From Cryptomeria japonica (Eukaryota > Streptophyta > Pinopsida > Cupressales > Cupressaceae), in the NCBI RefSeq assembly GCF_030272615.1, contig NC_081413.1, positions 557,033,136 to 557,097,135 on the forward strand: DNA of 64,000 bases, in the 5' to 3' direction. Shown here in pieces: positions 34,332 to 46,112 of the stretch (the stretch's first letter is position 1; every line of letters starts with the position of its first letter). The notes beneath the pieces are model-generated. The model saw nothing but the letters and a program-made list of their open reading frames with translations, did no database searches and was not told where the DNA came from. Both the position numbers and the translations under genes were made by a program.

Positions 34332-37300
34332 TCAGAATAGTATATAAAAATCCAGGACAAATTGAAGGTCAGCCAACTTATCAATCAAGGATAAAGAGAA
34401 ATCCTCTATGTCAACTTCAACAGTTACAAGTAAACTGAATTCTTTAATGATCTCATCTACGGATAGCACTTTCGCATCCTGATCAAGGAACACACATGGA
34501 ATTTTTGAAACCTTTGTAACAATCTCTTCCTTCTTGTCAACACATTCCCTTAAATCCTTCCTCATATCCTTTCCTAGACGCTCAAGAATGTTCATTTTAT
34601 GTTCTAAGGCTTCTCGTTGCTCCACATACATGCGTAGTGAAGGACTAACATTATTCTATATGAGTTCATCAGGATCATAATCTTCAAATTTTAACCAAGC
34701 CTCAAAGTCTCTTTCTTGCATTTCAAGCTCATGGGAGAAGACCTCTATAGTGCTATCTATCTTTGTCCTGGCGATATCAAGGTTATTGACAATGGTACTA
34801 CCCGAACCTATGAATAGTGTGCCTTGACTCAAAATACAATCCATCCATTCTACCACAACTCTACTATGAGATGCCACTTGCTCAACTCTTTTACCAACCT
34901 GGTCATCCAAGGAAGAAGTTATTGATTCAACAGTCTCAGAAGACTTATTTACCTTGATCAAGATTGAAGTGAGCTGCTCAATCCTTGCTTTGAGTTGATA
35001 TTTCTTAACCTTGTCTTCATCATATCTGGCAACAAGAGCTTCCAAAGCCAATATTGCATCACCTGAAGTAGAATCATGAGTCTATTTTCCCAACTCAACC
35101 CTTTAAATAGTATAATCTTTATCATGTACTTGACCAATTATTGCATCTTGGGGAGGAACAACAACCTCAACATACTTATTCTTATCCTTATCGACCTTAA
35201 CTCTTGACAAATTCTTAGCTTTCTTTTTAGTTTTGGATTTGACAGGAACAAGTTCACCCAAATCAAAATCTTCAGGGGAAACAACTTGCTTCTTCCTTTT
35301 CAAGGCATTAGAAAACAACCAAGGTGGAAAGGTAGAATCATATTCCCCACCAACCACCACATCTTGGGAAGGATTGATAAAGTCCTAAACAATTGTAGTC
35401 ACAAAAGGAGAGGCTATGGTGATCACATTGGTGGGATTTTTCTAATGAAGATTCATTTGACCTAGGAGTCAGCTCATTGATGAACTTATCAAAATCACTA
35501 GAACTTGTGGAAGATACATGAATAATACTTGATGAAACAACACTTTCAAATATCGAAGGCTCAGGATCAGAAGTAGAGATGGGAACTTGCAATGTAGATG
35601 AGGAGAAGATACCTAGAGTAAAGGTTTATTTGTTTGTGGAAACTATTTTACATTCAACTTATCTTGTTCCTAACCACCCTCCTATTCATGAGCTAACTCT
35701 TCATCAGGAAGTTCACCCTCCTCCTACTCATTTGGTGCATCCAATTTTGATATCTCTTGAATATTAGAACTTGAAGGCTCTCCCTAAGATTTACCTTTCT
35801 TTGATCCAACTGTGAATTTAAATTTAGGAGCTTTCCTTGGAACCACAACATCATGTTTGTTCTTGGTTCTAATCTTAAATTTCTTTCCCATTGGGCCAGC
35901 AATGTCATCATTAGAACTAGAGGAGAAAGGTTTTAAGGGAACACCATGCAAAAATAACCAAATATTAGTATTTGTGAGAATATTTTGAAAATTTGATGTA
36001 ATGGAAATACACTCCTTTTGCAACCATTGAATAAAAGGCAAAGGAGTAGAAGAAACTATGTTCTTTTCATATAAAGGATCCAAGATATCACCATCCTCTT
36101 CCAGATCATCAGGAACATCAACAATACCAAAGTTATCAATTTGATCAACTGTCAAGCAACAATAATCAAGTTTTCTTATATCATGCTCAGATCTACAATC
36201 AGCCCAAACATCTTCAATCCGATGAACATTCACATAGGCCTTCTTCAGTTTGTTTATCATACCCCTATAGTCAAAATCCTTCCTGTCTTTAAAGAATTGC
36301 ATAGTGACTCTTCTCATCTCATCCTCCATGGATCTAGTCTTGAAAATAGAATTGATAGAATTTCCAATGGAGATAGAGAATTTTAAATTTGTCTTATGAG
36401 AACTAGATTGGGACTCATGTACTGCATTCATTTGATGAGCAAGTTCCATTGGCATAATCTTGTTAGAAGGATATCCAGGGAGCATGAAAGGCTCACCATT
36501 GAAACATCCAACCCTAATATAGGCAAAAGTTGGAAACTAAAGAAACATGCATCCATATTGATTGACAACTTCCTATGCATGATCAAACATCCTCTTATTA
36601 TATAGGTTTTTATCCATCATAAGCATATAATAACCAAAGAAGGCATCATTGACTCTTCATAAATGACTATGACTTTCTTTCAAGACCATCTAGGTATAGT
36701 ATTCATGTACCTCAACTTGCCTTTTGTCACCAGTAGTAGTTAAGCCAGGAAAGTGTCTCATTGAGGCCACAATGTACACCAAGTAATAAGTCATGTAGAA
36801 CTTGAGAGTATTGGAAACCTTGGTGAGTTGTTCACAAATGGCATCACTGATTTGCTTTCCCCAAAATATCGTATCTTTATTTTGTTTGATCACATGGATG
36901 TATTGATACATTATAGAAAGTATTAGAAGTGGGAAGTCCTTTAACTCTACTCAAAAGAGTTATCAAGTCATTGACTTCTTCAATGAAGTCACACCTAGGA
37001 AGAGTTTTCGACCATCCGGTAATAGTTGGCCTTGGAGTTTTAAGCCAATTGTCATTAATACTCCGCCTACACTTGTCAGATTTTTTTGTCAAAGTAAGCT
37101 ACAACTGATTGCATAGTGATATTTAAATATCTCTCAAAACTCAGACATTTGAACACTGAATCAAAGAACTCTTCATCAAGCCTGATTAACTTCTTTCCAG
37201 ATTCATCTTTCACGCTTCTGCTTTCAGGATCAAAATGTTTCACCACTGCCATTACAAACTCAGGATTCTGTGCTAACATGGGAAAGGTTGCAACTAAGTG

Positions 37301-37492
37301 TATGCCACTATTGATAACTACTTCCATATCTCGATATGAAGGTGGTTTCTTGATTCTTATGAGAAATTCTTCTAGGTCAACATGACCTACCTCCGTGTCT
37401 CTAATATGATCAATATTAGAAGTAAGTAAAGAAGGAAAAACTGAATGTAGGTCTTGCTTCTTGAATTTCATCCCTTTTGTTTGGAGATACAT
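34332..37492 (-). pseudogene. Transposon ORF of unknown function, copy 2
   Basis: Minus-strand pieces in sequence: 37492-37076 (MYLQTKGMKFKKQDL...), 37092-36877, 36911-36690, 36485-35784, 35592-35338, 35360-35103, 35051-34656 and 34631-34332, separated by stops and frameshifts. The N-terminal part has DTEVGHVDLEEF, FPMLAQNPEFVMAVVKHFDP and, later, WGKQISDAICEQL and VASMRHFPGL. The equivalent positions in copy 1 are DTEIGHIKIKD, FPQLVQAPEFIMTIAQFYDP and AARAGKFPGL, so the two are homologous. The middle is basic and Ser-rich and the last 250 residues are coiled coil. This layout parallels T1 ORF2. No catalytic motif was found. TTCTCTTTCTCTTAG at about 37522-37536 (plus-strand coordinates, minus sense) might be a splice acceptor upstream. 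Confidence 0.6.
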
Positions 37493-38710
37493 CTGTCATT
37501 ATTATGATAACAATACTAAGAGAAAGAGAAATTCATTAGTATCAACATGATACTTGTTGATGACCATTTTGACACACCCGTCAACAATCAGGTAGCCAAT
37601 GTGAACACTCACCACCTCTCCTGAAAAGTCATAAGTTTAGGAAAACTTACTTCTCCAAGGTCTCTATAGTTGGGTCACGACGGTGATGGGAAGCCCAATG
37701 GTTGATGTGGTTGTACCTGTTAATGGGCCTGCTGGTTGAAACTAATCTCGTTGGTTGTTTATGACTTAACTTCCCCCTTTTTTTTGTATTTTATAATTTA
37801 AGATTTTGTGGAAAATAAATTGCAAAAGATAGACCAGCAAAACAAGAAAATAACAATGAAACCAATACAATAACAACTTAATGAACTACTCAGTTAGTTC
37901 CCTACAATCCAAGAAATTATCAAAAATTATCCAAGTTAGCATTCAACTTCACAGACATGGAAATAAAATCATCAATAATATCACCTATAACAATAATTCT
38001 CATACACCACTTACGTACGCAATATGATTCATAAAGCAATAAATAGAAGATCAAACCACATTGCTAACTCCAAATAATAGACATTACTAGATTTCACAAA
38101 ACAATTTCGTAGAATATAAATGTAGATCGGGCAATCTACAAGTTGCTTCTTGTATTTATTTCAAAGAATAAAGAATAACTGAAAAGTATCATAATCTGAA
38201 AGAATAATCTAAAAAAGCTTCTAAGTGGGCCACAAACCATCAATTTGGGGACCCTTGCAAATGAATCCAAATTCTCAATTTATAGAAGTTTTTTGCCTTA
38301 CTATCTAGAAAATAAATCTAACCTAAAATAAGAACTCAAAACCAAGAGTTGCAGTTAGCTTGCAAGTTTCTGCCTTTATACTCTAGTTAACTACTACGAA
38401 ATGGAGGTTATATGAGCACTACAAAGACCATGTTGGGTGAGCCAAGCTTTCGTGGTCATGCGGAAGTTTGCTCAAAATTGGAAGGTGAGTCGGAACTATA
38501 ACTAAAATATGAAATTGGGGAGTCATGCAGAAGTCATGCTATCTTTAGCAGCTATGTGTTCATCTTTCACTTTTTAATAAAAGATCTATAATTATCAATA
38601 ATGCATGCAATAGCTTGAATAGGAGGATCAGCTACATGTTTAATTTTAAATTTGTATTTCTACAAAACTTCCTCTGCATGCATCTTTCCTTTCTCTAACT
38701 CCCCTATTGT
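37493..38710. other. Spacer between the two ORF copies
   Basis: No gene seen. A minus-strand AAAAAAAAGGGGGAAG at about 37770-37786 may be a polypurine tract downstream of copy 1. I could not find LTR-like direct repeats here by eye. Confidence 0.45.
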
Positions 38711-41700
38711 TTATGCCACCTCTTGACATTGGGTTATCAAGTATGTGTATCTATCCATGAGAGCGACATAAAAGTGAGTCGGAGGCCCTAAATGTTGGGC
38801 CTCATATGCATCCCACTTATTTAAAACTTTCTCTTCCTCCATTATCCCAGTACTAGTTAATCGTAACCCAAAAGCTCTGAGCATATATTTTACAACATTC
38901 TCATATTTCAAAATTTCTCTAAGGAGAGGGACTCGAATCTCCGCCATATCCTTCACATACTGCTTAAGCATTTCAATCTTCAGTTCCAAAATGTTTGCAT
39001 AAGATTGCAAGTTCTTACAACTGTCTCCTCCTAAGAGGTCCTCCATTATTACATCTTCCCCTAACTGCAAAACTTTATTCAAAATTTGGAACTACTTATT
39101 AAAAATGTTTAGTTTTCATTCCCATTGCAAAGAACAAGAAGCTAATGTTCTGCCTGCATATACTACCTCACGGTATACCCTCGTAGTATCCTACAAAAAT
39201 AATCTAATCTTTGTTGCATTTATTTGAGCCCACAATTTGGCTTTTGTTTGGCTGCAGTAGCCACCCGTCTCACCTCCACTAATGCCTTCACCTCTCCCTC
39301 TAGCAGTGACAAGGTTGAAGGTAGGTTGTCAGCCCTACAAGATTCTAGAGGTTTGCTCATCTCAATTAGCAATTGCTTATATTGCCCTAGCTACACTTTA
39401 AGTTCCATGTTTGAGGTATGCTCCTTCTCCACGTGCCCTCTGACAACACTGGTGGCTAGTTCCAGAGTGTCCATCTCTCCCCACTTTGTTTGTTTACCCA
39501 AATTCACTTGGGATACTTGATATTTAGGAGAAGCTTGACCTTCAGCCTGGAATGGAACTGTCACATCTGCAACCACTACACCGGAACTTGTTTTTGATAA
39601 GTGATTTACAATTTTTGGTTTCTTAACCTTTGGGGGCTCCTCCACGATTACCTACTACAATGTCACCTTAGGAAGCTCTCCCTTTCTCTCATTCTTCTCA
39701 AAAGTAAATTCGAGCCACTATGGTATGTCTTGATCTTTGTCACCTTGATGTGACACTATGTCAACAGTTACAATGTGCACATCTCCTTGTTCCTTTGCTT
39801 CATCCCTCTCTTCTGCATTTGTTTGTTTAGGGTCTTGAGATGAAGAGACTTGGCGAGTCAAATTGGTTTGGAGAGATATATTAACATTCAGCTGTTGTTG
39901 CTTGTGCAACTCTTCCAACTTGTCACTGACCTCTTCGTTGAATGTCATCTCCTTCTCATCTGCTTCGGCCTCTGTTCCACCTTGCCTAGCAGCTATATCT
40001 TTCAGGAGGTCCTCTTGATCTTGAGGAGTTAAGACTAATCTCTCATTTAGCAGATCTTCTGCATCATCTCGTTCTTTCTCCCCTCCTAGTGGTTGATGTT
40101 CCTTAGGTTGTTCGTCTTCCTAATTTGAGTTTGATTCAACATTTCTAATAGTCACCTCCTCAGTGCTAGACCTGAATCATTGTATCCCCGACTACCCTAT
40201 GGTTATATTAACTAATGGTGGTACAGGGGTGTTGGTAACTGGAACATGCACTGTAGCTATTGGAGAAGGTTGAGCGGGCACATCTTCATTTATTTATATT
40301 CCTTCCTCTTACTCCTGAGAACCCTCTCCTACAACCTTCCCTATAGCTATCCTTGGTAGAAGGAGTTTGGTGAGTGGCACTGCTCCCAATCCATCTGTTA
40401 CTCCAAGGTCTACAGCCTTCTTCAACAACTCAGGCTCCCTCATCTTCTACTGAAGTTTCTTCATCAAGTCCTCGATGTTATCTTGAGGCCCCACTTCTTC
40501 ATCAGGGTTGATAGATTTATTCTTTCTAGAGCTCAATCTTGTTTTTCGAGCATACTCATTATAACCCTTTGACTGGGGTACCCCTGAGGTAGACTCCTTT
40601 TGTTTTCCCTTTGATGCATTCGGCTTGACCCTTTGACTTAACCATTGCTTGGTCCTATTGATGACTGTTTGGGAATTCTTTCTTATATTCACGTCCTCAT
40701 TTGCGGACAACCTTATTGGGGAGAGGGGCTTTTTTATCAATTTCTTGTCCTTTGTAAGCAACATAAAACAAGTCTACATCATCCCTCAGGTCCTTAGGGA
40801 GATTAGTTTCAATTTTTAAATCTCTTATTTGTGGCACTGATAACCTGTTATAATTTTTCTCTCTCACTTCAAAACTGTCTTAGAGGTTGGCCCAAAAATC
40901 CTCCAGTCTAGGCTTATGCCCCTCATACGCCTTAGGCATAGCTTGTTTGAGCTTCCCGTAGGGATCATAGAATTCCCTAGTATAATCAAATTCTTTAAGG
41001 TTCAAATCCTGGATCTCTGGCTCTACCAACTTCGCCACCTATATCTTAGAGCAAGAGAAATATCCAATAGATACTGAAAAATCAATGCCTGCTTTGTGCT
41101 TGGATGATAGGAGGGATTGGAGGCCTAGTAGTTGCCTAACATATTCCAACAAAATTATCATGTCATTACAGTACCTTGGGAGCAACATTGGGTTTCTTGT
41201 GAATCCACTAACCCTAATGTAAGTGGAGTGTGGGTTTTGGATAAACCAACACACCCACTCTCAAATAATAGTCATAGCCTCTGGGCTAATCCAGTATCTT
41301 GTATCTCCCGTCAGTTTAATTATTATAGGAAAAATGAAGGCATCATTGATCCTTTTGAAATGAACCTTTGCATTGACGAGGGAGAGTTGGGAATAATATT
41401 CCCATACCTTCTTTTGTCCTTCTTCGTACCCTAGTTGACCTTCAACTTGTAGGCCTGGGAATTTTCCAGCTCTTGCGGCCACCCAGATGACATAAGATGT
41501 GAGGGAAAAATTCTTGGTCTAGTGGACCTCCTTCATTTTCCTCCAGATGTTGTTTGAAAGGATATGAGGCCAATCAAAATACTGCTTTCCAACTAAGATA
41601 GTGGTCATGAACTAAAACATCCACAGATGAAAGTGTTTGCAATCGGGCTTGCCAAAAGCCCTACTTAACATGATGATCAGGTCTCTTTGAGGCTCCTTAA

Positions 41701-42229
41701 AGTATGCTCTCAGTATTTTTGTTGCCTTAAGATATGTTTTCCTTTCTTCCTCCAGCCAATTCTCATTCATGTGCCTTTTGTTTGCAATGATTTTATCATT
41801 CCATACCTTCAAGGCTTCCTCTTTAGTTGAGACGAATATCTCATCTTTGGTTGGGATACCAAACACAAATCCTAGCATGTCAGGGAACAAATCTATCACT
41901 ATTTTACCTTGTGCATCAGTGCACTTTCTGGTGTTAGGGTCATAAAATTGGGCAATTGTCATTATGAACTCAGGTGCCTGCACCAATTGTGGAAAGATGG
42001 TAGCCTCTACTAGGCATGATCTCTTAATCCTCCTCTATGGGGAATCAAACCTTGGCTTGTCCAACAGGGTTTTGATGTCTTTGATTTTGATGTGTCCAAT
42101 TTCAGTATCAGTGACCCATTTAACTTGATCATCCAACTTTGAGGCATAAACCTGTCCTTCATAGTGCTATTTCATGGTTGCTCGAAGTCAATCAATATCC
42201 TTGCCTCTCTTGCTGGAAGATGAGTCCAT
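38711..42229 (-). pseudogene. Transposon ORF of unknown function, copy 1
   Basis: Begins MDSSSSKRGKDID on the minus strand at 42229 and is traced through 41986-41612, 41482-41261, 41254-41039, 40764-40447, 39948-39718, 39645-39391 and 39082-38711, with many stops. The N-terminal 400 residues align with copy 2: DTEIGHIKIKD, PEFIMTIAQFYDP, LIIMLSRAFGKP, AARAGKFPGL, YIRVSGFTRNPMLLP and DFSVSIG. The middle is basic (KQWLSQRVKPNASKGK-like) with acidic stretches, and the C-terminal part is probably helical. It is not recognised as a known enzyme. The upstream 2.5 kb on its strand consists of palindromic repeat arrays. I consider it a retroelement-borne ORF because of the similarity in layout to T1 ORF2. 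Confidence 0.55.
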
Positions 42230-42289
42230 CTAATTACTTGAATTTGCAAGAAGAAAACAAGTGTCAGTTCCTTATACAAAACATGAAAA

Positions 42290-43310
42290 AATTCATTCAC
42301 CTCGGGACTTTGAGGTTCCCGAGTTCCGGGGTAGGAATTTCTCTCTTTTAAAACAGGGGTCTCAGAACTCTGGGGTTCTGGGATAGAAGATACCCAAGAG
42401 AACTCGTAAGGATGGACCTCGGAACTCCGGGGTTCCGGGTTCAGTGGTCATACTTCTCTAAAAAGGGATAATCTAGGACTCCGGGGTTCTGGGGTTGGAA
42501 AAAGAAATCAACCCAGAACTCTAGGGGTCCAGGGTTCCGGGGTAAGAACTAAGGAATGAGAGAAAAGAAAAACATGAAAAATGAAAAAGAGGAAAAAAGA
42601 GAAGAAAACAAACAGAACCCGCGATAAAAAGAGAAAGATCTAAACTACAAAAGATGAAGAGGGCAAGAAAAATCACCAACCTGGTGAGAAAACACGCCCA
42701 AGAACATGAAAGAAGCTTGGAAGTTCAGAGGAACGAAGTTAGGAGGAAAGGAAGCAAGAGCTATAGAAGATTGAATGCATAAATGAGCTTTAAAAAGTTC
42801 ACGATTCATATTTATACCCCTCGAACCTTGTCTGTACGAACACCTTAAACAGGACCTCAAGACTCCGGGGTCCCAGGGTTCCGAGCTCAACAACAAAACC
42901 AAAGAAGAAAACACTTATCCTCGGGACTGTAGAGTTCCGAGGTTCCGGGATGAAGGAAAGCAAGCAAGCACGCAAGGATCAACCTTGGGACTCCAGGGTT
43001 CCGGGATAGATCAACGAAACCAAGCAAATGAACACTCAACCTCGGGACTCTAGGGTTCCAGAGTTGACAAAACACAACGTACCTTGGGACTCCGGGACTC
43101 CAGAATTTTGAGGTAAAGAACATCAAACACACCTCGGGACTCTGGGACTTTGAGGTTCCGAGGTGAACAACACAAAACACAAGACAAAGAGACCAACCTC
43201 AGGACTCCGGGGGTCCGGGGTTCTGAGGTGGACAAAGCACAAAACAAAAGGAAAGAGACCTTGGGACTCCGGAACTTCGGGATTCCGAGGTAAAAGAAGC
43301 AAAAACCATA
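42290..43310. repeat. Dispersed palindromic repeat family P1 (CTCGGGACTCCGGGGTTCCGAG type)
   Basis: About 14 degenerate copies of CTCGGGACTCCGGGGTTCC, spaced about 40-90 bp, e.g. near 42299, 42356, 42418, 42473, 42513, 42855, 42920, 42984, 43040, 43080, 43133, 43198 and 43258. Each unit is itself an imperfect inverted repeat (CCTCGGG... to ...CCGAGG). ORFs on the minus strand with repeated PGVPR are by-products of the repeat. Confidence 0.85.
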
Positions 43311-43659
43311 AGAATAAAGCAAAACAAGGCAAAAATAGGGGACCCATATTTGAACACAAGGAAACTAATGGGGGATAGGTATGTAGGGCATAACAATACC
43401 CCTGATCAATTCATTTTTGTTCATATGATTTGAACAAACTCTGACAATAGTACATTTGAGATAAGTAGGTTTTCCAAAAACCTTTTTTTAAATAACTTAA
43501 TATTTCCAAAGTAAATGGAATGAAAAATTATCATTTACGTTTGTGCAAATAAACGAATTTCAAATAAAAATATTTGAAAAAATCCATTTATAAAAGTATA
43601 TAAGAAATGAAAGTAATTAAATATAATTTAATTACACTTTTTAAAAAATCCACAAAAAC
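43311..43659. other. AT-rich spacer
   Basis: No gene or repeat recognised between the first and second palindromic families. Confidence 0.5.
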
Positions 43660-44220
43660 AAGTGTAATTCGAACCCATAGATCCGAAATACACATATTAA
43701 AGAAAAAGCACCAAGCGTTGGTCAGATCTATAAACCCACCATACACTTTAAATATGTCATAAATATCATATAACACAAGGTGGGTTTATAAGCCCGCAAT
43801 ACACTTAAAACATTTTGAAATGGTGTTGGGCGGGGTCGTAGAACCCAGATACACCATTTCGAGGTGTATGATGAGCCTACAACCCTGCCAAACACAACAA
43901 GAGTATTGCAAGAAAACTAGGGCACGATGGGGTGTTGGTCGGGGTCTCTGACCTATCATACACCACATCTTGGTGTATAGTAGGCTGAAGACCCTGCCAA
44001 CACCACAATAAAAACTTTGACATAGAAAAAATGTGGCAGGTTGGCAACCCACCACACACCACACTATGGTGTATGACAGGTCATTGACCCTCCACAACTC
44101 CACAATGATATAAATACAATGTGCACGTAAAACTTGGTGTCATGGTGAGGTCATAGACCCACCATGAACCAATCAATGGTGTGTGGCGGGCCCCCGTCAC
44201 GACACCATTGTGTTATAAAT
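43660..44220. repeat. Dispersed palindromic repeat family P2 (GGTGTATGGCGGGTC...GACCC type)
   Basis: At least five units in which GGTGT[AG]T and GGGT are followed a few bases later by ACCC and ACACC, e.g. 43715-43755, 43770-43860, 43862-43935, 43930-44005, 44030-44095 and 44140-44210. Copies face both ways and form overlapping hairpins. Confidence 0.75.
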
Positions 44221-44520
44221 CACTGAATCAAATAAAAATACAACTCAGATCAAAGATCCAACCAGGTGAAAAGCTATGAAGAACGATTTGATAAACATGT
44301 AAATTCATGAAAAAATTAAAACGAAAAGGGTTATAAAAACCCTAAATCGAAGGGAAGAAATTCATACCTGAAAATGGAAGTTGAGAATCCTTCTCCTTCC
44401 AGCCACAAATTTGATCTTAGAGGGATTAAAGTGAAGATTAAAGAGATAATTTAGCCTTAAAAAGAGGAAAATAGACTCCTAATCCAACACTTCAAAAATT
44501 CCACAAATAGCTCAAAATGT
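44221..44520. other. AT-rich spacer
   Basis: Non-coding by eye; it separates palindromic families P2 and P3. Confidence 0.5.
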
Positions 44521-44524
44521 ATAA

Positions 44525-44785
44525 AATAAGTTCAATTCAGGTTTATGAACCCGATTTGCACCTATGAAGTGTATATAAGTATAGTTCGGGTCTATAGACC
44601 TGGATTACACCTAAAAGGTGAAATTATCCAAAAGAGGTGTAAATCGGGTCTACGAACCCGAATTACACCTAAAAAATGACACTTGGTATAAATCGGGTTT
44701 ACGGACCTGAATTACACCTAAATTGTGAAACTTGGTGTAAATCGAGTTTACGGACCCGAATTAGACCTAAATTGTGAAACTTTCA
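44525..44785. repeat. Palindromic tandem repeat family P3 (CGGGTCTACGAACCCG type)
   Basis: Five units of about 50-60 bp: [TC]GGGT[CT]TA[CT][GA][GA]ACC[CT]G followed by ATTACACCTAAA and a variable tail. Units start near 44535, 44587, 44645, 44693 and 44740. The CGGGT...ACCCG part is an inverted repeat. Confidence 0.85.
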
Positions 44786-44980
44786 CAATTAACGAAAAAT
44801 GGGTAAAACAAGGAAAAACACGCTTTTCGATTACACAAAACATCTCAAAAAGCAAACCATAGACCAAGAAAAACCACAAACAAGTAAAATTTTGTGGGGT
44901 AACTTCATTTTTTTCTAACGCTAAAAACGAAGATAATAGAGCCAAATACCAAGATTTCAATTTTTTGTCGAAGAAATCGG

Positions 44981-45012
44981 ATATCGAATTACTATCGGAT
45001 ATCCGATAATAA
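44981..45012. repeat. ATCGGATATC palindrome cluster, left
   Basis: The 16-bp perfect palindrome TATCGGATATCCGATA at 44993-45008 sits beside further ATCGGATATCG and ATCCGATAT copies. The same motif recurs at 45981-46007 and around 62895-62925. Confidence 0.85.
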
Positions 45013-45092
45013 TCCGATATTTGATTTGTATAATTTTTTATTATGAATAAAATTAATAATATCAAGTATGTTATTAGATATTGTATAGTATT

Positions 45093-45866
45093 TGTAGACA
45101 CCCAAAATTGTCATGTCTAATTAAATAAATATTTTATTTATTTTATTATCTAAGCCTAATTCTTCTATTAATTAAATAAATTTTTATTTATTTAATTAAT
45201 TCATTTATCCTCTTCTAGCCTTATTTCTCATTTAAATAAATACATTTATTTATTTAAATTATCCCTTTCCTAAATTAAATAAATATTTTATTTATTTAAT
45301 TGTCCTACTTCTTCTATTAATTAAATAAATCTTTATTTATTTAATTAATTCATTATCTTTTTCTACACATGACACATGTCATTCATCTCTTAATTCATAC
45401 ACTACCTACCTCTTTCATTATTTTGGTATTTCTTTTACCTACCCTCTAATCCTAGCCGACCTCTCTTTTTACACCTCTCAATCTTAACCCTCCATTTCTT
45501 ATTGTGTCTTCTATTTAAGAAGATGCTTTCTTCATTGTCAAACCCTAATGACTAATCTTGAAGACTTGGCTACACTACAATTCCACTTACAACCACATTC
45601 CGTTCTTTGTTGAGCTCTTGTGCATATAAAAATCTGAGAGCAAATATATCAAGCAAGATCAATGGAGATAGGAAGAATGGAGATCAAAACCCTATTGGAC
45701 ATGTGATGGTATAATCCTTGTGATTTTGAGTTATTTTTGCATTGTCTTAGGTTATCTTCATATGTTATGGTGGATCTTTGTTCATTGTTAGGCTAGGGTT
45801 TAGTAGTTGGATTCATTTTAGCCTTGCAATATTGTTGTTTATTGTTATCCATTTTCACCATAAACA
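45093..45866 (+). repeat. S2 solo LTR
   Basis: Begins TGTAGACACCCAAAATTG and ends ATAAACA, flanked on both sides by GTATT (45088-45092 and 45867-45871). No second LTR or internal domain is present. The first half is made of TTAATTAAATAAAT-like repeats; TATTTAAG near 45512 may be the TATA box. It shares its first nine bases with the E1/E2 LTR but is otherwise different. Confidence 0.88.
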
Positions 45867-45980
45867 GTATTAATATATTAATATATAATATACATGGTAT
45901 ATATTAATACTATAATATATAAATATATATTAAAATATGTTAATAATATATATTATTAATATATTAATAATAGAATATAT
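45867..45980. other. TA-rich stretch
   Basis: Continuous ATATTAATATAT sequence; together with 44980-45092 it forms the pre-S2 flank. Comparable TA-rich DNA lies at 63040-63126. Confidence 0.7.
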
Positions 45981-46007
45981 CGGATATCGGATAATATCCG
46001 ATATCCG
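45981..46007. repeat. 27-bp near-perfect palindrome
   Basis: Arms CGGATATCGGATA (45981-45993) and TATCCGATATCCG (45995-46007) around a single A. Confidence 0.97.
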
Positions 46008-46012
46008 GTACC

Positions 46013-46056
46013 TTTTTTTTTTTTTTTTTTTTTTTTTTTTGAGAGAGAGAGAGAGA
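46013..46056. repeat. T28 run followed by (GA)n
   Basis: A T run at 46013-46040 and (GA)8 at 46041-46056. GA-rich DNA resumes at 47645 on the other side of S3. Confidence 0.97.
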
Positions 46057-46112
46057 AGGGTAAGGCAAAGGGAGAGATAGGGAGAGAAGGGTAAAGGGAT
46101 TTATCGAGAAAT

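Noticed and set aside
42645-43396. Minus-strand ORFs with repeated Pro-Gly-Val-Pro-Arg
   Set aside because: Translations of the palindromic repeat P1; no initiation context or family similarity.
42290-44785. CRISPR array
   Set aside because: Repeats are degenerate, differ in spacing and are imperfect palindromes in a plant nuclear context; no cas genes.
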